DNA of 6,067 bases from assembly GCA_937934635.1 (NCBI GenBank), contig CALGZD010000048.1, forward strand, positions 1-6,067. The letters are read 5' to 3'. The stretch is from an uncultured Deinococcales bacterium. Lineage in GTDB: Bacteria; Deinococcota; Deinococci; Deinococcales; Trueperaceae. A model generated the notes under the pieces. The model made no database searches, was not told where the DNA came from, and was given only the letters and a program-made list of their open reading frames with translations. The position numbers and the translations under genes are program-made. This document shows, one piece after another, positions 1 through 4,820 of the stretch; position 1 is the first letter of the stretch, and every line of letters starts with the position of its first letter.

Positions 1-96
1 CAACCTCAATCTCCTGCCATGAAAGCTGGTCTTACTGACCATATTTGGTCTGTTGAAAAACTACTTCGTTCTGTTCCTATTCTTACCAACTCTTAA
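1..96 (+). CDS. 3' end of a probable transposase gene (cut by window edge)
   Basis: An open frame runs from the first base to a TAA at 94-96, giving the last 31 residues of a protein. The tail contains PAMKAGLTDHIWSVEKLL. This resembles the PAMAAGLTDHxWSxEELL type of ending that I recall from the C-termini of DDE-type insertion-sequence transposases and related integrase-like ORFs. The match is from memory and the family cannot be resolved from 31 residues. If right, an insertion sequence ends just left of the pilin cluster. No clear terminal inverted repeat or target-site duplication can be assigned because the left end lies outside the window. The remaining doubt is that such a short tail could belong to another gene. 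Confidence 0.55.
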   Translation, partial: QPQSPAMKAGLTDHIWSVEKLLRSVPILTNS

Positions 97-113
97 CTGG
101 TAGACCATCAGTT

Positions 114-147
114 GCTTCAACCTTAATTTAATTGAAGCTCCAGTTTT
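114..147 (+). terminator. Possible terminator hairpin after the transposase-like gene
   Basis: GCTTCAA (114-120) and TTGAAGC (132-138) form a perfect 7-bp stem with an 11-nt loop, followed after 5 nt by TTTT (144-147). A second complementary pair, AACTGG (95-100) and CCAGTT (140-145), encloses it. The position, 17 bp past the stop codon, suits an intrinsic terminator, but the stem is AT-rich and the T-run is short. It could alternatively be an end structure of the mobile element. Confidence 0.35.
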
Positions 148-318
148 ATACCTCACAGCTTTTATATCTCACAGTCTTTACATCTCACAGCTTTTTTATC
201 TCACAACTTTTACATCTCAAAGCTTTTATACCTCACAGCCTTTACATCTCACAACTTTTACATCTCACAGCCTTTGTATCTGACAGCCTTTGTATCTGAC
301 AGCCTTTGTATCTGACAG
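143..318. repeat. Tandem array of eleven 16-bp units
   Basis: Eleven consecutive 16-bp units can be aligned without a single insertion or deletion, beginning at 143, 159, 175, 191, 207, 223, 239, 255, 271, 287 and 303. The consensus of the first eight is CTTTTAYATCTCACAG. The last three are identical to each other (CCTTTGTATCTGACAG), so the right-hand end looks recently duplicated while the left end has drifted. There are no spacers, so it is not a CRISPR array. A 16-bp unit is not a multiple of three, and the longest frame through it is interrupted at about 292-294. It looks like a minisatellite (VNTR); a protein-binding role is possible but nothing shows it. Confidence 0.93.
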
Positions 319-345
319 TCTTAGACAAAACCAAACTAGCAAGTG

Positions 346-371
346 CAACAAGTTTTAAAGTCAGCTTGTTG
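346..371. other. Inverted repeat (hairpin) in the pilin leader region
   Basis: CAACAAG (346-352) and CTTGTTG (365-371) are perfectly complementary. Two further inner pairs (one T-G wobble) and two outer wobbles are possible, leaving a loop of about 8 nt. A T-rich stretch starts 8-9 nt later (TTTTTGTATTTTT, 381-393), too far for a textbook intrinsic terminator. It may be a weak terminator for upstream transcription or a structured leader. Confidence 0.4.
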
Positions 372-431
372 TGATACGCATTTTTGTATTTTTATAAATT
401 GTTATTGCAAAAGCAGTAATTTCACAGCCAA

Positions 432-470
432 CACTGGAAACAAACACTGAAAGCTAGCACTGAATTACAT
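432..470. repeat. Degenerate 13-bp repeat, three copies
   Basis: CACTGG at 432, CACTGA at 445 and CACTGA at 458 recur exactly every 13 bp, each followed by an A-rich tail (GAAACAAA, AAGCTAG, ATTACAT). The conserved core is CACTGRAA-like. This may be an old tandem duplication or a row of regulator half-sites; nothing in the window decides between these. Confidence 0.5.
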
Positions 471-527
471 CATCAAAACTATCGTTACATTCTAAACTAT
501 ACAATTATGCTTATGTATTACATCATC
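464..527. repeat. 11-bp direct repeat ATTACATCATC, 53 bp apart
   Basis: ATTACATCATC occurs at 464-474 and again, identical, at 517-527. The 53-bp centre-to-centre distance is close to five helical turns, so both copies face the same side of the DNA. They flank the only -10-like hexamer (500-505) of the pilin leader. A pair of operator sites is possible; chance similarity in AT-rich DNA cannot be ruled out. Confidence 0.55.
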
Positions 528-571
528 TTTTATCCAATTACTGCACATATTAGTACACAGGGCTGGGCTTT

Positions 572-2230
572 ATGAGTTCACCACCTAGCGTTACTCCCAA
601 AGCACATAGTGGCATTGCCTTAGTAACAACCATCTTAATTCTTGCTATGTGTTTTGCCAGTCTACTAAGTGTGCTTTCACTTAGTAGCTTGAGCCTAAAA
701 CGTGGTGGCAAAACGCAATATCACGGTTACCAAGCACTGCTTGCAGCCGAAAGTGGTATGAACAGTTTCTCTACAAGAGCATCGCTGAACCTATTTGATT
801 CAAGCACTGCAAATCTGAGTTTAGATGCTTTAAATAACTGGTTACTAGACAATCGTTTAGATGAACTTGTGCTATTTGAAAGTCAAGGAATTGAAGGTGC
901 AACAAACATTAAAAACACTCTTCATTTCAGTCGTTTATCGACACAAAGCGTCACCTTAGAATCTATCGGTATAGTAGAAAACATATTAGATAATGGCGAG
1001 GTAGCCACCTTAGCCAAAAAAGTCTTAAAAACAGACTTCAAGCTTTATGCTGCTGGGAGTCGGTTACACATTCAACCCATGGCGGCTATCAGTACTTTAG
1101 GAAGTCTAAACTTACAAGGTAATACTCAACTTAAAGGCGCAGCTAGTCAGGAAAATATAAGTCTAATTAGACACTATGATGTGGCTCGAGCCCACCCCAC
1201 ACCCCTCCCCAACAGTCAACATGCTCAACTCCGCATCCAACACCCAAATCGTTTTCACAGTGGAAACTATATAGAACTGACTTCTGGTCGTTACAAAGTC
1301 ACCACCGTAGATTATTCAGCAAGCAGCCTAGAACTTTTACCGCTAACACAAACAGCTAGCTACAACCTAGATGATAATGAAATCGCCCTCATTCCTTTCG
1401 CCTTAAAATCTGCGTTACTCCCAACAGAAGCAGCAAGTACTATTATTTCTTTGAGCACTAACAACACAAGCAATTTGGCACTTGGTCAAGAGATAAGCAT
1501 TGAAGGCAATGAAGCTATAGTCGAATCTATAACTGAAAACGATATAGCCATTCGCTGGACTGGCACACTCCCACAAGAAACACTTAGTGAAGGCAGCATC
1601 GTTTCAGTTGGAGTTGTAGCAGCTCAAGCTACTGAAAACCTAAACTTAAATGGCAATGCAATCATCACAGGTGGTAGTAAAGAACAGGCAAAGCTGACAA
1701 GCCCTTCACTTTTCGAAACTACCTTTGGTCTCACTAAAGATGAGTTGCTAGGTCCACTCAATACCTACAATCAACGAAGTGGCAAAAGCTTTCATTACCA
1801 CATTGGTCCAGCCCTAAATAGTTTTGATACCCTGAACGGTTTGCACTACACAGAGGATGCACTCAACTTCACACATGCCAACCCTTTATGCGGTCAAGCC
1901 ATTCTCATAGCAGCAGTTGATGTAGCTGTTCATGCAGTTTGCGATGAAGGCTTTTCTGGTTTGCTCTATGTTTTTGGTCATTACCAACAAACTGGAGGGC
2001 ATATTGATGGGGCGGTGGTTAGTGAGGAGGCTCGAGCCCTCCCTAGCCCCTCAGCTACACCCTCAACTACAGCTTCAAGCACATCCGATACTCAGTTAAG
2101 TGGTCAAGCAAGTATTAGCTACAACGCAGAAGCAATCAACCAGTGGCAAGCCCACTTACAAGATGAAATTGCCAACCAAGACGGAAAACAACTCTTTCAA
2201 GCCATCGCTGGTTCATGGCGGCTTGAGTGA
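572..2230 (+). CDS. Large PilX/GspK-type minor pilin, ComZ-like
   Basis: A 552-residue prepilin-like protein, probably the tip-type minor pilin of a type IV pilus. The leader ends at Gly14 before a hydrophobic helix (residues about 15-42, beginning IALVTTILILAM). Mature position 5 is Thr19 instead of Glu, as in GspK-type subunits. AAESG (58-62) matches the PilX signature after the helix. The body is beta-rich: two similar modules at about 226-276 and 305-351, then solenoid-like LNLNGNAIITG, and LLYVFGHYQQTGGHIDGAVV near the end, typical of PilX-like C-terminal regions. Cys440 and Cys457 could form a disulfide. A Pro/Ser/Thr linker lies at 490-506. Length, class and neighbours recall Thermus ComZ, a large minor pilin needed for DNA uptake; that identity is an inference. 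It begins the pilin operon; the SD is weak (AGGGCTGGG just upstream). Two GC-rich patches in it are unusual. Confidence 0.8.
   Translation: MSSPPSVTPKAHSGIALVTTILILAMCFASLLSVLSLSSLSLKRGGKTQYHGYQALLAAESGMNSFSTRASLNLFDSSTANLSLDALNNWLLDNRLDELVLFESQGIEGATNIKNTLHFSRLSTQSVTLESIGIVENILDNGEVATLAKKVLKTDFKLYAAGSRLHIQPMAAISTLGSLNLQGNTQLKGAASQENISLIRHYDVARAHPTPLPNSQHAQLRIQHPNRFHSGNYIELTSGRYKVTTVDYSASSLELLPLTQTASYNLDDNEIALIPFALKSALLPTEAASTIISLSTNNTSNLALGQEISIEGNEAIVESITENDIAIRWTGTLPQETLSEGSIVSVGVVAAQATENLNLNGNAIITGGSKEQAKLTSPSLFETTFGLTKDELLGPLNTYNQRSGKSFHYHIGPALNSFDTLNGLHYTEDALNFTHANPLCGQAILIAAVDVAVHAVCDEGFSGLLYVFGHYQQTGGHIDGAVVSEEARALPSPSATPSTTASSTSDTQLSGQASISYNAEAINQWQAHLQDEIANQDGKQLFQAIAGSWRLE
1181..1217. 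repeat. GC-rich palindromic patch in pilin gene, copy 1
   Basis: GGCTCGAGCCC (1183-1193) sits at the head of a C-rich run that stands out from the AT-rich gene. The palindrome extends to GTGGCTCGAGCC(C)AC if one C (1193) is bulged. In frame it encodes V-A-R-A-H-P-T-P-L-P (residues 204-213). The same 11 bases recur at 2029-2039 with a similar C-rich right flank. Confidence 0.6.
2017..2055. repeat. GC-rich palindromic patch in pilin gene, copy 2
   Basis: GGCTCGAGCCC (2029-2039) again heads a C-rich run, here preceded by a G-rich run. GGAGGCTCGAGCC(C)TCC pairs with itself if one C (2039) is bulged, at the same place as in copy 1. It encodes E-A-R-A-L-P-S-P-S and leads into a Ser/Thr-rich linker. 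Shared bases, shared bulge and shared reading frame suggest that the two patches have a common origin. Confidence 0.6.
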
Positions 2231-2679
2231 TGAATATTAAGGTTGCAAAAAGCTATGGCTTTAGCCTACTTGAACTGCTAATCGTCACCGCAATCATCAG
2301 TGTCTTACTCGTTGGTTCACTTGGTTACTACCAAAACTTTCGCATTCATTCACTCGTAAATGAAGCAGCGCAAAAAGTTGCTAGCGACTTAGAAAAAGAG
2401 CGTTTTGAATCTGAACGCTTTAATGAAGAACGTACACTTAGCATAGACAGCAATACACCTGAGCAGTATCTCGCAAATGGTGTCACGCAATATCTACCAA
2501 ATGGCATTGCACTAACTAAAGCAGGGCGTTCAAAATCTGTCACTTTTTATCCGCCATATGGCACAACCTCTGCTTCAGAGCGAAGCTTTCTAGTAAGTTG
2601 GAAAAATCAACCTGAACGCTATTACAAATACATTCGTGTGGTTGGTGTAACTGGGAAGGTGATTATTCAAGATGAATAA
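2230..2679 (+). CDS. FimT/GspH-type minor prepilin
   Basis: A 149-residue type IV prepilin. The cleavage motif is G10 | F11-S-L-L-E15 with a hydrophobic helix to about residue 31, so it would be cut and N-methylated by the prepilin peptidase PilD and sit in the inner membrane before assembly. The C-terminal half has the GspH/FimT pattern: VTFYPPYGT, then FLVSW, then YIRVVGVTGKVII near the end. No cysteines are present. I chose ATG at 2230 over the GTG one codon earlier; its A is the last base of the previous TGA (TGATG), a one-base overlap that suggests translational coupling. No strong SD precedes it. In known systems this class belongs to the pilus-priming minor pilin complex; the family call is firm, the exact symbol (fimT, or pilA1 in Thermus style) is not. 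Confidence 0.85.
   Translation: MNIKVAKSYGFSLLELLIVTAIISVLLVGSLGYYQNFRIHSLVNEAAQKVASDLEKERFESERFNEERTLSIDSNTPEQYLANGVTQYLPNGIALTKAGRSKSVTFYPPYGTTSASERSFLVSWKNQPERYYKYIRVVGVTGKVIIQDE
2656..2663 (+). promoter_or_regulatory. Ribosome binding site inside the upstream pilin gene
   Basis: AAGGTGAT matches the 3' part of the anti-SD complement (AAGGAGGTGATC) and lies 8 nt before the ATG at 2672, within the end of the preceding gene. It supports that ATG as the real start and the 8-bp gene overlap. Confidence 0.6.
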
Positions 2680-3052
2680 TGAAAAAGGATTTAGTTTAAC
2701 TGAGGTACTCGTTGCCATTGCCATGATTACCATCATCATGACAGCACTTTTGGGCACGCTGCCAGATATCCTCAAGTTAAATCGCAGTCACCAAGATAGT
2801 ATGTTGATTGTGCAAACGGCACAACAATATATGGAAACGGTTAGTTCTAGAAGTAGTGAATTGCTCACTGGAGAACTAAGCTATCTACCTGATAATCCAA
2901 GTCAGGAAAGTTTTAAATGCAATGAAACAATCGATGCAATCAACTCAACCACGCAAACTGGTCCTTATGAACGACTTCGAATCAGTCTGAGTTGTTATCC
3001 CGTGCTAGATGAATCAGATATCTATGACTTTGTGCTCGAGCTGGGTAAGTAG
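2672..3052 (+). CDS. PilV/GspI-type minor prepilin
   Basis: A 126-residue type IV prepilin with a very short leader: G6 | F7-S-L-T-E11, then the helix VLVAIAMITIIMTALLG. The small size, the short leader with F-S-L-T-E-V-L-V-A and the position between FimT-like and PilW-like genes point to the PilV/GspI class. Cys83 (KCNET) and Cys108 (LSCYP) are the only cysteines and could form a disulfide in the globular domain. The start overlaps the previous gene's stop by 8 bp (ATGAATAA), so the two are probably translationally coupled. The stop codon (TAG 3050-3052) lies within the first unit of a 16-bp tandem repeat, which means repeat slippage could change the last residues. Confidence 0.82.
   Translation: MNNEKGFSLTEVLVAIAMITIIMTALLGTLPDILKLNRSHQDSMLIVQTAQQYMETVSSRSSELLTGELSYLPDNPSQESFKCNETIDAINSTTQTGPYERLRISLSCYPVLDESDIYDFVLELGK
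3034..3041. repeat. GCTCGAGC palindromic octamer, copy 3
   Basis: The same octamer as at 1184-1191, 2030-2037 and 4700-4707, here encoding part of V-L-E-L-G at the end of the PilV-like gene. It uses GAG for Glu in genes that mostly use GAA. Confidence 0.6.
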
Positions 3053-3088
3053 TGCAGTAAGTAAGTAGTGCAATAAGTAAGTAGTGTA
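3041..3088. repeat. Three-unit 16-bp tandem repeat across a stop codon
   Basis: The units are CTGGGTAAGTAGTGCA (3041-3056), GTAAGTAAGTAGTGCA (3057-3072) and ATAAGTAAGTAGTGTA (3073-3088). The first contains the last three codons and the TAG stop of the PilV-like gene. The repeat carries TAA and TAG in several frames. It has the same unit length as the 143-318 array but an unrelated sequence. Confidence 0.85.
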
Positions 3089-3139
3089 AATAGATAAATC
3101 AGCACATAGTCACCAGCCCCTAAGGACAACCACTTTAGA

Positions 3140-3838
3140 ATGCAGCCCTCCCCTAAAGGCTTTAGCCTACTTGAAATGCTTATCACACTAGCTATTTTCA
3201 GCCTTGTGGCAGGGACGCTACTTTACATCACCCAACAATTTTTACGAACAAGCTCAGCTAGTTTGAGCTATACCGAAAGCATCAGTGAACTCAACGATGC
3301 CACCAACTATTTAGCAAACAATATTCGTAGAGCAAGCAATATCATCACAGATATTGAAGTAAACGGGAGTATCTGTAGCCTAAATGTACTACCTCCTCAA
3401 TTACCTTGCTTTGGTTTAATCATTCCTGAATCACGTGATGGCAACGAAATTGACACCTACAGTTTTTTGGCATTCAGAATAGACTCAAGAAAAGAACTTC
3501 CTGACCGTCTTAAACTAGAGGATTCTTGGGCAGATGAAAATACCTATATCATCCGAGAGTATAGACGGGTAATCTGCACAACCTTAGACTCCCCAAGTAA
3601 TCCACCCTTTGACTTTCCGTGTTTTAACCCACATGAAATTTCACGAGCACAACCCTATATGGTGCTTGAAGGTCTGACTTTAGATGCTGGATTGGTAACT
3701 GGCACGGACCTTCCACCATTTGTTGCACAAGATAACTTTCTTCAACTCAACCTACGCTTGGTCAGAAAAACTAGAGGCAAAGAACGCTACTTCCCTGCCA
3801 ATACTGCAACAAGCTTGAATATACATCTCAGAAATTGA
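3140..3838 (+). CDS. PilW/GspJ-type minor prepilin
   Basis: A 232-residue type IV prepilin: G7 | F8-S-L-L-E12, helix to about residue 31 (MLITLAIFSLVAGTLLYI), then TQQFLR and ELNDATNYLANNIRRASNI, the amphipathic continuation typical of PilW/GspJ. Four cysteines (79, 90, 146, 161) fall in two close pairs, ICS/PCFG and VICTT/FPCFN, each likely to make a disulfide. The size fits PilW-like proteins. It follows the PilV-like gene after an 87-bp gap, unlike the overlapping junctions before it. The AAGGA at 3122-3126 is 13 nt from the ATG, rather far for an SD. It probably still belongs to the same operon, since no promoter is seen in the gap. No clear terminator follows. Confidence 0.83.
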   Translation: MQPSPKGFSLLEMLITLAIFSLVAGTLLYITQQFLRTSSASLSYTESISELNDATNYLANNIRRASNIITDIEVNGSICSLNVLPPQLPCFGLIIPESRDGNEIDTYSFLAFRIDSRKELPDRLKLEDSWADENTYIIREYRRVICTTLDSPSNPPFDFPCFNPHEISRAQPYMVLEGLTLDAGLVTGTDLPPFVAQDNFLQLNLRLVRKTRGKERYFPANTATSLNIHLRN

Positions 3839-3860
3839 GAATCAGAGATTAAATTCGTCA

Positions 3861-3886
3861 TGAGCTATCAAAACTTGAGCTATCAA
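3861..3886. repeat. 11-bp direct repeat TGAGCTATCAA
   Basis: TGAGCTATCAA occurs at 3861-3871 and 3876-3886, a 15-bp period, 22 bp after the PilW-like stop. It is a small local duplication with no evident function. Confidence 0.7.
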
Positions 3887-3985
3887 TTAATGAATTACCA
3901 TTTTTGATGAGAATATAAAGGCAAAGCACACAAAAATCACATATTGTCCTAGTGTTTGACAGGTTATAGTCTTTTGTTGCAAAGA

Positions 3986-4051
3986 TAGCTTTATTTTTGT
4001 TATCTAACCAGTTGATTCGCTATTTAGCTGCCTTATTTGTTATCCAACTAG
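3986..4051. repeat. Imperfect direct repeat pair ahead of a promoter
   Basis: TTTGTTATCTAACCAG (3996-4011) and TTTGTTATCCAACTAG (4036-4051) match at 14 of 16 positions, 40 bp apart. TAGCT precedes both (3986 and 4025), so the similarity covers about 26 bp with one small gap. The second copy covers the -35 region of the promoter below. Duplicated operator sites are plausible. Confidence 0.6.
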
Positions 4052-4062
4052 AGGTATATAAT
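4033..4062 (+). promoter_or_regulatory. Sigma-70-type promoter for the secreted protein and alr
   Basis: A perfect TATAAT -10 box lies at 4057-4062, placing the transcript start near 4069 and giving a leader of about 44 nt. The -35 region is poor (TTATTT, 4033-4038, 18-bp spacer), which suggests that activation may be needed or that the repeat copy at 4036-4051 binds a regulator. The position fits expression of the exported protein and alr. Confidence 0.55.
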
Positions 4063-4102
4063 GGCGCTACATCTAAAATTTAGAAACTCATGTATTGTAT
4101 TT

Positions 4103-4107
4103 GGGAG
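4103..4107 (+). promoter_or_regulatory. Ribosome binding site deciding the start at 4113
   Basis: GGGAG lies 5 nt before the ATG at 4113. A TTG at 4095 is in frame six codons earlier, but it would put the SD inside the gene and lengthen a signal peptide that is complete from 4113. Confidence 0.65.
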
Positions 4108-4112
4108 AATTT

Positions 4113-4790
4113 ATGAAACGTCTTATTTTAAGCCTAGCTTGTTTACTAACCTTTGGACTATTTACAAGCCTTGCAAGTGCTCAACAAAGTGCCAATGTCG
4201 TTGGTGTCATTACACCTGCAAGCGCTGTTGATGCGTCTGTACGTATGGGCATTCACTTAATTGATGAAAGCGCTGGACGCCTTGTTGAACTAAATAAAGT
4301 TACGCCTATTGGTGGCACATTCAGCATCAGTGCTGGTCCAATTGATAGTAGCTTTCTACAGCCCTTTTTAAATGGTGTTACCGTGTTCCCAGGCATCTTA
4401 AATGAATACACCGTTGCGCCTCAAGGCGTAAACTACGCACGAGCAATCACAAATGTCTATGCTGACAATGGCAACGACCGTTTTGATGATCCTACTAGCG
4501 ATCCACTCTTTTTAGGCATTGCTAGTGTAGAAAGACCACAAGGCTTTTTTGTACTACTTTATGTCGATCAAGACGCACAAATCATCGCTAGAGATGTCAC
4601 CTTGCAACTTCGTAATGGTTGGAACATCATCACCATGCGCTTTGACGATACAGGAGAGAATGCATCTTACGCTGTACAGTCACAGATTAGCGATGCTGTG
4701 CTCGAGCTCTTCGTACCAGCAGAAGACGTACCAACTACTCCAGCCCAACCAGAAACTCAACCAGCAGACTCAACAGGCGAAGGTCAGTAA
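4113..4790 (+). CDS. Sec-exported protein of unknown function
   Basis: A 225-residue protein that I do not recognise as a named family. Residues 1-23 form a clear signal peptide: basic MKR, a hydrophobic core, and ASA before QQS; there is no lipobox, so signal peptidase I cleavage and a periplasmic or cell-surface location are expected. The mature part looks beta-rich: VVGVITP near the start, IGGTFSISAGPI, and an Asp/Asn-rich stretch YADNGNDRFDDPTSDP that resembles calcium-binding-like loops, followed by QLRNGWNIITMRF. The last 25 or so residues are Pro/Thr/Glu-rich and probably disordered. It has its own promoter upstream and lies 30 bp before alr, so the two are likely co-transcribed. The stop TAA is followed by a second in-frame TAA (4797-4799) within a TCAGTAA duplication. 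Confidence 0.8.
   Translation: MKRLILSLACLLTFGLFTSLASAQQSANVVGVITPASAVDASVRMGIHLIDESAGRLVELNKVTPIGGTFSISAGPIDSSFLQPFLNGVTVFPGILNEYTVAPQGVNYARAITNVYADNGNDRFDDPTSDPLFLGIASVERPQGFFVLLYVDQDAQIIARDVTLQLRNGWNIITMRFDDTGENASYAVQSQISDAVLELFVPAEDVPTTPAQPETQPADSTGEGQ
4700..4707. repeat. GCTCGAGC palindromic octamer, copy 4
   Basis: The fourth copy of the octamer, in the exported-protein gene, encoding part of V-L-E-L-F. Ten bases (GTGCTCGAGC, then T) are shared with the copy at 3034-3041, in the same reading frame. Confidence 0.6.
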
Positions 4791-4820
4791 AATCAGTAAG
4801 AAAGGTCTATAAGATAACTA

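Larger units (their letters stand above)
319..571 (+). other. Gene-free leader region upstream of the pilin cluster
   Basis: I see no credible coding frame here. The region is AT-rich and must hold the promoter for the pilin genes unless they are read from further upstream. The best -10-like element is TACAAT at 500-505 (5 of 6 to TATAAT), but no acceptable -35 box lies 16-18 bp before it, so I do not call a promoter. It also holds the 346-371 hairpin, a three-fold 13-bp repeat and a widely spaced 11-bp direct repeat, listed separately. Confidence 0.5.

Noticed and set aside
143..318. CRISPR array or coding repeat
   Set aside because: The units abut without spacers, and the best reading frame through the array lacks a credible start and hits a TGA near 292.
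2346..2543. Minus-strand open frame within the FimT-like gene
   Set aside because: It lies opposite a well-supported prepilin gene and has no recognisable domain.
2590..2775. Minus-strand open frame across the junction of two pilin genes
   Set aside because: It is antisense to the hydrophobic helix of the PilV-like prepilin and has no independent support.
3956..3993. Perfect -35 box TTGACA at 3956-3961 as a promoter
   Set aside because: No -10-like hexamer lies 16-18 bp downstream; TATAGT is too close and later AT-rich sequence too far.
4549..4812. Plus-strand open frame overlapping the exported-protein gene
   Set aside because: It is an out-of-frame shadow of a gene with a clear signal peptide and SD.
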